From the NCBI GenBank assembly GCA_964434535.1, contig CAYSWA010000031.1:1-26820 (forward strand): a DNA stretch of 26,820 nt, in the 5' to 3' direction. Below the pieces are notes generated by a model. It saw nothing but the letters and a program-made list of their open reading frames with translations, searched no databases and was not told where the DNA came from. Shown here piece by piece: positions 1-9,500 of the stretch (its first letter is position 1; the number at the start of each line of letters is the position of its first letter). The stretch comes from SM23-32 sp964434535. Lineage in GTDB: Bacteria > Planctomycetota > Brocadiia > SM23-32. Both the position numbers and the translations under genes were made by a program.

Positions 1-229
1 GCCGGCAGCGGCCCCGAGCTCGGGCCGACACGGCGGGCCGCCGGCCGGCATCGGAGGACCGCCGGCGGGCATCAGGGGCGCCCCGGCGGCCCCGAGGCAA
101 CCGACCCCGCAGCGCACGCCCACCGCCGCCCCCGCCCCGCCGGCTGAGGCGCGCGCCGGGGCGCAGCGCGAGATTGTGGCAGTCCAGCTCAAAGGCTACG
201 TTCTCGAGTACCGCGCGGACCAGCAATAG
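1..229 (+). CDS. C-terminal end of an unknown protein (5' truncated by window edge)
   Basis: An open frame enters from the left edge (codons in phase with base 2) and stops at TAG 227-229. About 75 residues are visible. The first ~50 are a Pro/Gly/Ala-rich linker; the last ~22 end in the strand-like tail REIVAVQLKGYVLEYRADQQ. A proline-rich linker followed by a short beta-type tail next to secretion genes is reminiscent of inner-membrane assembly proteins of type II secretion or type IV pili (PilO/GspM-like), but this is only an inference from position and from the tail. The next gene starts 69 bases downstream with its own ribosome binding site and no obvious promoter between, so the two are probably co-transcribed. 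The family is not identified. Confidence 0.55.
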   Translation, partial: PAAAPSSGRHGGPPAGIGGPPAGIRGAPAAPRQPTPQRTPTAAPAPPAEARAGAQREIVAVQLKGYVLEYRADQQ

Positions 230-298
230 GGCCATCGGCCGGGCAGTGAGCCCCGGAGCGCCGCGCGGCCACGCAGCCGAGAAGGACGGAGGACGGGA

Positions 299-1618
299 AT
301 GCCGGTAGTGAAGCGCGGTATCATCTTCGCGTACTTCGACAAGGCGATCTGCGCGCTTGTGCTGGTCGGCATCCTCCTGGCAGCGGTCCACACAGTCAGG
401 AGGACAGGGACGCTGGCCCGGACGGCCCCGCCGGAGGAGGCCCTGGAGGGGCTCCAGGCGGTTCGGGACAAGCTGGCCCGCCCGGCGCAGGAGGTGGCCG
501 TGCGGGACTTCCAGGACGACATCCTGGCGCGCTTCCGATCCTCCGCCGAACCGCGCACCATGCGCTCGGACATCTTCCATCGGCCGGCCCCCCAGCGCGA
601 GGGCCCGACCCGCGTGGCGCCGGGCTCCCGGTTCGTTGTGGAGTTCTCCTCGCCGCTGACCGAGGGAAGCGTGCGCGTCAGCAGCGGCGATGCCCTCGTG
701 CGCGTCATCCAGCACCCCGTGGAAGGGGATTACTCCCGGGTGGCCCTGGAGAGCACGAACAGCACCGGCAGCGCCGTCGTCGTGGGCCAGGGCCTCTCGG
801 GGCGGCATGAATACCGGGTCGTTGTGGACCGGGAGGGCGGCAAGGACGCCGCGCCGCCGGCGGAAGTGGTGGTCTCCGGCAGGCAAGGCGGCGTCGAGCT
901 GACGATCCGCCCCAATCCGGCCAACCGCAACAAAGGCGTCGAAGTGGTGGGCTACGAGATATGGCGTCGGGACTGGGACGATCCACTCGGCTCGTTCCGC
1001 AAGGTGGCCACAGCCACGCCCGGCGGGACGGCCCCCGCCGCACCGACCAGGCGTGGGCCGACCGGCCCCACCGGCCCCACGGGGGGCTTCGGCCGGCCGT
1101 CCATGCCCGGCATTGCGCCCTGGGGCGGGCAGCAGCAGCGACAACAACAACAGCCCCGACAGCCAGGGGGCGAGGTCGTGACGTGGCGTGACGACGGCGC
1201 CAAGCCCGGCAGCTCCTACAGCTACAAGGTGCGCACGGTCGGCTCCAACACCTATCCGCGGGCCAGCGAGTTCGCCGAGCCGATCCTGGTCAAGGCCGCC
1301 CCCAACGTGGACTTCCGCTTCCTGCAGGCGAGCCTCGCCGAGGTGGCCTTCGAGGTAGCCAAACGCACCGGGCCCCAGACCGCCCAGAGGAACCAGTTCT
1401 GGGTGGGCCGAGGGGAGCAGATCGGTGGGATCGCCAGGACCCGCAGCGGGGAGGTGATCAACCTGCTCACAGACGCCGTGGTCGTTGACTTCCACAGCAA
1501 GATCATCCTGGAGGGCGCCGGCGTCACCGACCGCCTCATATACGCCGACTCCGAAGGGAACCTGCACATGCGACTGCGCAGGGAGAGCGAGTCCGAGGAG
1601 CTCTGGGGCCTGCCGTAG
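299..1618 (+). CDS. Membrane-anchored periplasmic protein with FN3-like region, secretion-cluster associated
   Basis: This 439-residue protein starts at ATG 299, behind GGAGGA at 288-293. It has a short cytoplasmic N-terminus, one membrane segment at about residues 12-32, and no signal peptidase site, so it should be anchored in the inner membrane with the bulk in the periplasm. A region around 205-330 has the fibronectin-III-like pattern GYEIWRR ... YSYKVRTVGS. It is interrupted by a low-complexity insert with a collagen-like GPTGPTGPTGG stretch (about residues 253-263) and a Gln-rich run (about 276-287). The C-terminal ~100 residues contain FWVGRGEQIGG and a beta-rich tail, loosely like the region of GspC/PilP-type proteins that meets a secretin. 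Its place upstream of a secretin supports a bridging role between inner-membrane machinery and the outer-membrane channel. The topology is seen; the role is inferred; the exact family is not recognised. Confidence 0.8.
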   Translation: MPVVKRGIIFAYFDKAICALVLVGILLAAVHTVRRTGTLARTAPPEEALEGLQAVRDKLARPAQEVAVRDFQDDILARFRSSAEPRTMRSDIFHRPAPQREGPTRVAPGSRFVVEFSSPLTEGSVRVSSGDALVRVIQHPVEGDYSRVALESTNSTGSAVVVGQGLSGRHEYRVVVDREGGKDAAPPAEVVVSGRQGGVELTIRPNPANRNKGVEVVGYEIWRRDWDDPLGSFRKVATATPGGTAPAAPTRRGPTGPTGPTGGFGRPSMPGIAPWGGQQQRQQQQPRQPGGEVVTWRDDGAKPGSSYSYKVRTVGSNTYPRASEFAEPILVKAAPNVDFRFLQASLAEVAFEVAKRTGPQTAQRNQFWVGRGEQIGGIARTRSGEVINLLTDAVVVDFHSKIILEGAGVTDRLIYADSEGNLHMRLRRESESEELWGLP

Positions 1619-1833
1619 CAGGCCGCCCGTGCCGCCCGTTAGCCGAGAGGCGGGCGCGCCCGGGGACCTTTCGCCCGGGGGCCATGCCCATGGCGGGACG
1701 CGGCCGCTGAGAGCGCGCACGGAGCCGCCCGCTCGACCATAGGTGGGAGGGACTGGACAGCGGGGCCCACAATCGGTGGGCGCGCTCGCCGTCCATCGCC
1801 ACGATGAGCTAACTTTCTGTAGGGGAACGATTC
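1619..1833 (+). other. Intergenic leader before the giant lipoprotein gene
   Basis: These 215 bases have no convincing gene. They contain a small perfect hairpin (GCCCAC at 1765-1770 pairing with GTGGGC at 1776-1781, 5-base loop) and the ribosome binding site AGGGGA at 1821-1826. No clear -35/-10 pair was found, so the downstream gene may be read from an upstream promoter. Confidence 0.5.
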
Positions 1834-4800
1834 ATGGACCGGACCAAGCACCTCGCCCTGCTTCTGGGGCTGGCCTTGACGTTGGGCGTTGTCCAGGTGG
1901 TGGGTTGTGCGGGCCCCGAACCGGCCGGGGAGCAGGCGCTCGCCGAGGCCGATCCGGTCGCCGGGCTCGCGGCGGCCGAGGACGCCTACCAGCAGGAAGA
2001 CTACGAGCGTGCCCGCCGGCTCTTCCAGCGCCTCCCGGAGGCCGAAGAGCTGACCGACGCGCAGCGCGAGGCCGCCCGCAGCCGCCTGGAGCGCATCGCC
2101 AGCATCCTGCACCAGCGCGAGATCGCCGGCCCCGAAGAGGCGGCGCCCGAGGTGGCTGAAGCCGAGGCCGAGCCCGCCCCCGAGGAGCACCCCGCCGAAG
2201 CGGCCCAGGCCGAACCGGCCCCTGAAGAGCACCCCGCCGAAGCGGCCCAGGCCGAACCGGCCCCTGAAGAGCACCCCGCCGACGCGGCTGCGCAGGAGCA
2301 CCCGGCCGAAGTGGCGCAGGCCGAGCCGGCGCCCGAGGAACAAGCCGAACCGGCTGAAGAAGAGCCCGCCGAAGAGGCGATCGACCCCGAAGCCGCCCGG
2401 GCCGAAGCCGCCGAGCTGCTCGCCGGCGCCGAGGCCCTGGTCGCGGAAGGGAAGCACGCCGAGGCGAGGCCCGCGCTCGAGGCGCTCGACGAGCTGCGCC
2501 AGTACCTGCCGCCCGACGCACGGGCCCGCTACGACCTGGCCCGCGCCGCCGTGCAGGAAGCCACGGGCGAGCTCGCCCCCTTGAGCGAGGACGTGAGGGC
2601 CGCAAGGGCCCAGCAGCAGTTCGACGTGGGCATGCGCGCCTACAAGGATGACAACTACCCGGCGGCCAAACTGCACCTGGACGCCGCCGCCTCCTGCGAC
2701 GTGAGCATCGGCTGGTGGGACAACCGGGCGCTGCGCAAGGCACGGCAGACCATCGCAGAGACCTTCAGCGCGATCGAGGCAGACCTTGCGCGAGCCCGCC
2801 AGCTCCATGAGGAGGGCCATTACGACGAGGCCGCCGCCGTGCTGAGGGACGTAGCGCAGAAGCAGGCCGCCGTCGGGCTGGATGCCGAGCCCGCGCGCGA
2901 ACTGCTGGCCGAGGTCGAGGCCGCACAGGCCCGCGCCGCCCAAGAGGCCCTCGAGGAGCAGCGCCAGATCGTTGCCGAACTGCTGGAGACGGCACGGGAC
3001 GCCGTCGAGGCCGAGGACTACCGGGCGGCGAGCGATGCGCTCAACGACGTGATGGACAGGGCCGAGTCCCTTACCGTCGAGCAGGCCGAGCAGTTCAAGG
3101 GCCTCGCCGCCGCTGTCGAGCAGGCCACCGGCGTCTCGCCCACCCTCTCCGAGGCCGAACGGCTGGCCCGCGCCAAACAGAACTACAAGTGGGGCATGGA
3201 CGCCTACGAGGACGGCCGCTACGCCAAAGCCGAGCAGTACCTGCTCCAGGTGCAGCGCCTGGAGGCCGACCTCGGGCGGCGCCGGGAGGCGAAGGTGCGC
3301 GCCGCACTCGCCGAGATCGTGCCCGTGCTGGAACGGCTCCGCGTGGACTACGCCCGGGCCAGGCAACTCTACGAGGATGCCCAGTACGCCGAGGCCGAGG
3401 CCCTGGTGAAGCAGATCCGGGCCGGCGGCATCAACATCGGCGACGAGAAGATGGCCGAGCTGGAAGACCTGCTGGCGAGTATCGAGCAGAAGAAGGCCCG
3501 GCAGGAGCAAGAGCGGCTCGCCGCCCGCCGCCAGGAGGCCGCCCAGATGCTGGCCCGCGCCGAAGAGCTGGGGGCCGAGGAACGGTACGACGCCGCCGCG
3601 CAGAAGCTGGAGGAGCTCTCGGCGCAGACGGACCTCCTCGAAGCAGGCCAGAGGCAGCGCTACGACGGGCTCTGCGCCGCCGTCGAGAGAGCGACCGGCC
3701 TGATGCCCGGCGCCACGACGGCGGAGGTGCTCGCCAGGGCCGAGCAGTACTACCAGTGGGGCATCGACGCTTACACGGAGGGCCGCTACGCCCAGGCCCA
3801 GGGGCTGCTCGCCAGGGCCGATGCGCTCGACGCAGACCTGGGCGGGCGCCGCTCCCGCAGGCTCAACGCCGCCCTCGCCGAGGTGAACCGAGTGCTGGAG
3901 ACGCTCCGCGCCGACCTTCAGCAAGCGCGGGACCTGGTGCAGGCCGGCCAGTACGCCCAGGCCGTCTCCGCCCTGCAGCGTATCCGGCAGAGCGGCGTCA
4001 GCCTGGGTGATGAGGCCGACGCCGAGGCGGTCGAGCTGCTGGCACGGGCCGAAGCCGGGGTCGAGGAGCAGTTGCGCGCCGAGCAGGAGGCGCACAGGAA
4101 GCGAGTGGCCCAACTGCTGGCCGAGGCCGAGACGCTGGCCGGCGAGGGGCACTACGCCGCCGCCATGGGCAAGCTGGCCCTGCTGGCGGAGCTGCCCGAG
4201 CACGTTACAGGCGAGCAGCAGGCCCGCGCCGACCAACTGCGCACCACACTCGCCCAGGCCGCCAAAGCCGCCGAGGCACAGGAGCGCCTGGCACGGGCCG
4301 AGGAACTGGTCGCCAGGGCCCAGGGCATGCTGAGGGCGCGGCGGGCCGTGCACGCGAAGATGGAGTCGGCCCAGCAGGCGGCGGCACGCGGGGACTTCGA
4401 GCGGGCCAAGGCCCTGCTGGACGAGGCCCGCGCCGCTCTGCAGGGCCTGGACGCCGACGAGCCCGGCGTTGCCGAGATGGTCGCCCTGGTCGAGCAGAGG
4501 CAGGCCGAGGTGGAGGAGGCCGCCCGCAGTGCCGCCCGCAGGGCGGAGGCGGAAGGCCGCCTCAACGCCCTCGCCGCCGAGGCCCGCGCCGTGCTGAGCC
4601 GCGATGTGCTCGCCGCCGAACGGAAGGTCAACGAGATGGTCCAGGTCGCCGAGGAGGCCGGTATCGATCTGGCCCCCCGGCACCAGATGGTCCGCGAGCT
4701 CGTGCTCGACTCCGTCGAGGCCGTCTACGGCGCCCGGCGGCGCACGATGCGGAAGATCTTCGTCGAACTGCCGGAGATGGCCGACGATTACCTGAGGACG

Positions 4801-6327
4801 GGCGAGCCGGCGAAGGCTGCCCAGGTGCTCTCACTCGCCGAGCACGCGCCCGACGAGGTGCTGAGCGTGGAGGCCAAGGCCGAGGCGCAGCAGACGATGG
4901 CCGTCGCGCGGGAAGCCGCCCAGGCGCAGAAGGAACTCGCCCGGCAGCTTCAGCAAGTTTTGGCGCAGATGGGGGCGGCGGAGGCGCTCGACCAGGCCCA
5001 GGCCGTGCTGTCAAGCGCGCGCGAGCAGAACCTGGCGTCGGCGCCGATGGCCGACCTGCTCAGGGCCGCAGAGGAGGCGCTGGTCGGGCCCGTGCAGGAA
5101 GCAATCGACCGCGCGTCAGGCGCCATGGCCGGGGCGGTTGAGGAGCGGCTCGAGGCCGCCAGACCCGTGCTGGGGCGCCGCCTTGCAGAGCATTACCTGG
5201 GGGCGAACGCCCCCGAGCAGGCCAGGCCTTACCTGAAGAAGCTGGCCGCCTCCGGGCCGGCGGACGCCGCGGCGTGGGCCGAGGCGCGCCTCGCCACGAT
5301 CGACGCCCTGGCCGGCGCCGCCGAGCAGGCGCGCACGCTGAAGGTGACGGCAGAGACCGACCGCGTCTTCGCCCTGGCCCAGGAGCTGCACGAGCTGGTC
5401 CAGCAGGGACGGCTGGCAGATGCCGAAGCCGTGGAGCGGGAACTGGCCGACGCCCGGCTGGAGCTCCAGGTCAGGCGCGCCGAGATGGCGATCGAGCGGG
5501 GCGCTTACATGGAAGCCTCGCGCCTCCTGGCAGAGGGGACCGTGGCCGAGGCCGACCCGGCCACCGTCGATGCGGTCTACCGGCCCGTCAAGAAGTGGCT
5601 GGAAACGCTCCGCACGGCGGCCGGGAAGCTGGAGCAGGCCGAGGAGGCCATGGCCCAGGGTGACCTGGAGACGGCCGGCCGGATGCTGACCGAAACGCGC
5701 CGGGCAGGGACCGACGCCGGGCCGCTCGGCATCAAGGCCGAGGTGCTCGGCGGCGTGCTTGAGGGCGTGCTCGAGGCGCGCGAGGGCCTGGTGGCCGTGC
5801 AGGCCGTCCGGGACCGGCTGCTGGAAGACGTCCGAGCCGATCTGGCCCGCGCCACGCAGCGCGGGGAAGCATGGCGCCGCTACTACGGCGCTCTGAAGGC
5901 GTTCCTGACGGGCCAGACCGACGCCGAGGCCGTGCGCCAGGTCCTGGCCGACCCGGCGGGGCTGGAGCCGTTCGAGCTGGCCCAGGCGGAGCGCATCGCC
6001 GAGGCCCTGGCCGGAGGCATGGGCACCTCCGAAGGCGCCCGCCTGCTGGCCGAGGCGCAGGCCGCCTATGCCGGGGAGGACTACCTGGCGGCGGCGGCGC
6101 TGCTGGCGGAACTGCGCGACCTGCCCCGCGCCGAGGTGGGAAGGGACGTGCTGAGCGAGGCCGACCGGCTCCAGTCGCAGATACAAGCGCGCGAGGCCGA
6201 GGCCCGTGAGCTCTACGCCGAAGCCGTCCGCGCCTACCGTGCCGATGACGCGGAGCGGGTGCGGGAGTTGACCGCCCGATTGCGCGAGGAATACAGCCAC
6301 ACGCGGGCCTACGCCGAGAACAGGTAG
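1834..6327 (+). CDS. Giant TPR-like repeat lipoprotein (1497 aa)
   Basis: The start ATG 1834 lies 7 bases after AGGGGA. The N-terminus is a lipoprotein signal peptide ending in the lipobox V22-V-G-C25, so the mature protein is lipid-anchored, probably in the outer membrane. Residues ~112-170 are a low-complexity linker made of a 14-residue unit (AEPAPEEHPAEAAQ) repeated about four times. The rest is almost all helix, rich in Ala/Glu/Arg, with TPR-like pairs such as GxYxxAxxxL. Three tandem modules of ~188 residues can be aligned on Gly codons at 2629, 3193 and 3760 (VGMRAY, WGMDAY, WGIDAY); half-modules flank them. The C-terminal half continues as less regular helical repeats. It sits just upstream of a secretin that also carries TPR-like repeats, so a role as a secretin-associated scaffold, pilotin or assembly lipoprotein is plausible. 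No enzymatic motif is seen. No specific family is recognised. Confidence 0.88.
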   Translation: MDRTKHLALLLGLALTLGVVQVVGCAGPEPAGEQALAEADPVAGLAAAEDAYQQEDYERARRLFQRLPEAEELTDAQREAARSRLERIASILHQREIAGPEEAAPEVAEAEAEPAPEEHPAEAAQAEPAPEEHPAEAAQAEPAPEEHPADAAAQEHPAEVAQAEPAPEEQAEPAEEEPAEEAIDPEAARAEAAELLAGAEALVAEGKHAEARPALEALDELRQYLPPDARARYDLARAAVQEATGELAPLSEDVRAARAQQQFDVGMRAYKDDNYPAAKLHLDAAASCDVSIGWWDNRALRKARQTIAETFSAIEADLARARQLHEEGHYDEAAAVLRDVAQKQAAVGLDAEPARELLAEVEAAQARAAQEALEEQRQIVAELLETARDAVEAEDYRAASDALNDVMDRAESLTVEQAEQFKGLAAAVEQATGVSPTLSEAERLARAKQNYKWGMDAYEDGRYAKAEQYLLQVQRLEADLGRRREAKVRAALAEIVPVLERLRVDYARARQLYEDAQYAEAEALVKQIRAGGINIGDEKMAELEDLLASIEQKKARQEQERLAARRQEAAQMLARAEELGAEERYDAAAQKLEELSAQTDLLEAGQRQRYDGLCAAVERATGLMPGATTAEVLARAEQYYQWGIDAYTEGRYAQAQGLLARADALDADLGGRRSRRLNAALAEVNRVLETLRADLQQARDLVQAGQYAQAVSALQRIRQSGVSLGDEADAEAVELLARAEAGVEEQLRAEQEAHRKRVAQLLAEAETLAGEGHYAAAMGKLALLAELPEHVTGEQQARADQLRTTLAQAAKAAEAQERLARAEELVARAQGMLRARRAVHAKMESAQQAAARGDFERAKALLDEARAALQGLDADEPGVAEMVALVEQRQAEVEEAARSAARRAEAEGRLNALAAEARAVLSRDVLAAERKVNEMVQVAEEAGIDLAPRHQMVRELVLDSVEAVYGARRRTMRKIFVELPEMADDYLRTGEPAKAAQVLSLAEHAPDEVLSVEAKAEAQQTMAVAREAAQAQKELARQLQQVLAQMGAAEALDQAQAVLSSAREQNLASAPMADLLRAAEEALVGPVQEAIDRASGAMAGAVEERLEAARPVLGRRLAEHYLGANAPEQARPYLKKLAASGPADAAAWAEARLATIDALAGAAEQARTLKVTAETDRVFALAQELHELVQQGRLADAEAVERELADARLELQVRRAEMAIERGAYMEASRLLAEGTVAEADPATVDAVYRPVKKWLETLRTAAGKLEQAEEAMAQGDLETAGRMLTETRRAGTDAGPLGIKAEVLGGVLEGVLEAREGLVAVQAVRDRLLEDVRADLARATQRGEAWRRYYGALKAFLTGQTDAEAVRQVLADPAGLEPFELAQAERIAEALAGGMGTSEGARLLAEAQAAYAGEDYLAAAALLAELRDLPRAEVGRDVLSEADRLQSQIQAREAEARELYAEAVRAYRADDAERVRELTARLREEYSHTRAYAENR
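2167..2342 (+). repeat. 42-bp in-frame tandem repeat in the lipoprotein gene
   Basis: A 42-base unit coding AEPAPEEHPAEAAQ is present at 2167-2208, 2209-2250 and 2251-2292, the third with a changed end. A shortened copy (QEHPAEVAQ) and a final partial copy follow. Copies 2 and 3 are nearly identical at the DNA level, pointing to recent unit duplication. The repeat is a flexible acidic Pro-rich spacer between the lipid anchor and the helical body. Confidence 0.9.
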
Positions 6328-6394
6328 GGCCCATAGAGGCCATGCGCAACCCACCCGCGCCGGCCCGGCCGGCGCCCGGTCAGAAAGGTTTTGC

Positions 6395-6424
6395 TTGACA
6401 TAGGCCCGGGTTTCGCCCTTAATA
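6395..6424 (+). promoter_or_regulatory. Sigma70-type promoter for the secretin gene
   Basis: A perfect -35 TTGACA at 6395-6400 and TTAATA at 6419-6424 are separated by 18 bases. The predicted transcript starts about 6431, upstream of the ribosome binding site GGAGG at 6521-6525. This argues that translation starts at ATG 6532 and not at the in-frame TTG 6391. Confidence 0.7.
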
Positions 6425-6531
6425 CCGGCTGCCGTCCGCATGTGGGCGGGAAGGACCTGGGAGTGCCAGAGCAGTCGCGGCGCCGTCGCCGCCTTGCTAC
6501 GACAGCAACAGTCAGTGACCGGAGGCCGAGA

Positions 6532-9500
6532 ATGCGGACCAAAATCGGGGCGTTGACCTCTGCGCTCATGTGCCTGATCGGCGTGTCTGCCCTTACCTAC
6601 TGCGTGCCATCGGCACAGGCGCAGGAGCCGACGATCGGCGAGCTGGAGGCGTTCGCCGGCACGGCGCCGGCGGCAGAGGAAGCCGAACCGATGGGCGTGG
6701 ACGCCACGCTGGACGAGGCCGAGGCCAGGCTGGCCGAGGGGCGTCCGCACGTGGCCAGGGCGATGGTGACGGAACTGCTGAGCCGGCAGCTGACCGACGC
6801 CCAGCGCCGGCGCGTAGGCCTGATCGCCATGGCCGCCGAGGAGGCCATCGAGCAGCGGGCCGCCGCCGAAGGCGCCCCGCCGCCGGGAGCGCTTACGCCC
6901 GACCTGGCCGCCAAAGCCGACCAGATCCTCCAGGAGTACGTGCGCAAGCTCGAGGTAGAGCAGCAGGGCAAGAAGGCGAAAGCGGCCGAGTACGTGCAGG
7001 AGGCCCGCCACCTGCTCTACGTGGAGAACGACGCCCGGAAGGCCCACGAGCTGGCGAAGAAGGCCCTGGCCCTTGACCCCGAGAACAAGCTGGCCGAGGA
7101 CCTGCGCACCGAAGCCGGCCTGCAACTGGGCATCAAGGCCGAGGAGCTGAAGTTCACCGCAGACAAGCAGGTCATGCTCCAGCCCGTTCGCAAGCAGGCC
7201 GCCGTGCAGACGCTGCGCAACAACATCGCCCAGGCCCGCCAGCTCTACGCAAAGGGCCAGTTCGATGAGGCATTGGCCGAGGCCCGCAAGGCGCGCCTCA
7301 GCACCGACGCGCTCGCCGTCTACATGGACGTCGGCGCCCAGAAGCGTCAGATCGAGGCCCTGATCCAGGACATCGGGGCCGACCGCCGCGAAGCCCAGCG
7401 GGCGTTGGACGCCGCCGAGAAGGGGGAGGCCAAGGTCGAAGCCGAAGCGCGCATCCGGGACATCGCCGAGCTGAAGCGCAAGGAACAGGCGCGCCGCTAC
7501 GACGAGGTGGCCCAGGACATCGAGGATCGCAACTTCAAAGAGGCCCGCGCCACCATCGACCTGATGCAGCATCAGGACCCCAGCGACGAGCTGGTGCCCC
7601 AGCTGCTGGAGCGCCTCAGCAGGGCCGAGCACGATCACCGCATGGCGCAGATCAACGCCGCCCTGAAGCGCGGCGACCTGAAGCTCGAGCAGTGGCAGGC
7701 CGAACGCGAGGCCATGCCCGAGCACATCTTCGACTACCCCGATAGGGACTTCTGGCACAATGTAGTGTCCCGGCGCGGGGAGGTGACCGAGCAATGGCAC
7801 GAGGAGATGAGAGAGCGTGTCGCCTTCCTCCAGGGCAGGTCCATCCTGGGACCGCTGAGCGAGACCGAGGCCGACGAGGCGATCCGGGAACGGCTCCGCT
7901 CCGAGACCATCGACCTGAGCTTCGAGGACTACGCGCTGCCACGTGTCATCGAGTTCCTCCAGCAGGCTACTGATTTCGAGTACGTCCTGCTGGACCGCGA
8001 CGCACTCGCCCTGCGAACCGTGAGCCTGGTGCGCCGGAACATCTCGCTGGAGACGGCGCTGAACGAGATCATCCGCCAGACCAAGACTAAGTGGCAGGTC
8101 AAGGGCGGCGCCATTAACATCGGGCGGCCCGAGACGATTGGGGACTATCACGCCCGCCTCTACGACGTGCGCGACCTGATGGTCAGCAAGGCCGATGTTG
8201 GGGCCGGCGAAGGCGCCGCCGGCGGTGGCGGTGGCGGCGGCCTCGGCGGTGGCGGGGGATTGAGCGGTACGGGCGGCGGCGGCGGCGGCGGCGGTGGCGG
8301 CAGTTTCGGGCCGCAGTACGCTGCGGCCGGCGCCGAGAGCGCCGCGCAGTTCGGCGCGGGCGGGCCCGGCGCGGCCGGTGGCGGCGCGGGCGGGGCCGGC
8401 GCGGCCGGTGGCGGCGCGGCCGGCGCGGCGGGCGGTGCTGGTGCAGACGTTGTCGGCACGGCCCAGCAGGAGCTGCTGATCCTCTTCATCAAGCAGAGCG
8501 TCGGATTCCATCCCGACCCCGATAATGCCATGAATACCTGGGCCGATGCGTACCGCGGTTCCGACCTGGGCGCCCCGGCGGTGCCCGTCGGGATGGACGG
8601 CGCCGGGGCAGGGGCAGCCGGCGGTTTCGGCGGGGCCGGCGGTTTCGGCGGGGCGGGCGGTTTCGGCGGCGCCGGTGGGTTCGGTGCGCCCGTTGCCGTC
8701 GGGGTCGAAGGCGCTGAAGATCTGCGCTACCTGGAGGGGCGCGCGTTCTTCGTGCCCGAGGAGCCGGGGCTGCTCGTCATCGTGCAGACCACCGAGATCC
8801 ACGAAGCCATCGAGAAGCTGCTGCGGGAAGTCCGCGCCAGCATGAAGATCCAGGTGCAGGTCGACGTGCGCTTCCTGCAGGTGAGCAACTCCTTCCTGCG
8901 GGAGGTCGGCTTCAACTGGCCGAGCATTTCCTTCACCCCGGACAAGTTCGACGCCTTCGGCAACCTCGACGGTTTCGGGGCGAGCAGCCCCGCCTATGGC
9001 GGATTCGTCCCCTTCCAGGATGTGATCGTCGGGCTCGGCCTGACCGCGGACGATGAGCCCGAGCTGTTCCAGTTCATACAGGGGCTGCCGTTCGGCTTCG
9101 GCCATCCGTTCGGAGATCCCGAGGTAGATTTCGACGACGATCAACTGACTGCCACGTTAACCAAGGGCGCCCTGACCGGCGCGCCCTTCATGGGCACCGG
9201 CATCCCGTTCTTCGGGGAAGGGGACGCGGGGCTGAACCTGGACTTCGGCTACAGGGGCAGCAACATCGACCTCTCCAGCACCTTCCGGCTCGGCCACAGC
9301 CGAGGGCTGGTGCGCACGCTGAGCGCGCCGCGCATCACCCTTTCCAACGGGCAGGCCGGTGGGATAAGCGTGTCGACCCAGCAGGAGTACATCGACACTT
9401 TCGATGTGGAAGAGGGCGTGGTTATACCGGTGAAGGGCGTGCGCACCGAGGACGTGACCCTTGTGGTCCGGCCCGTGGTCAGTGCCGACCGTCGCTACGT

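Noticed and set aside
2167..2342. Regular repeats considered as a CRISPR array
   Set aside because: The units are contiguous, without spacers, and in frame within a coding region.
1639..4683. Long minus-strand open frame opposite the giant lipoprotein gene
   Set aside because: Its translation is a Gly/Leu/Val-rich mirror of the repetitive Ala/Glu codons on the plus strand; no start signal or domain, and the plus strand has a lipobox, RBS and regular modules.
6391..6531. TTG start 47 codons upstream for the secretin
   Set aside because: It overlaps the -35 box of the promoter, has no signal peptide at its N-terminus, and a good RBS and signal peptide are found at ATG 6532.
5116..9144. Very long minus-strand open frame opposite the lipoprotein end and secretin
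   Set aside because: It crosses the intergenic region and the well-identified secretin; composition is that of an antisense shadow in high-GC DNA.
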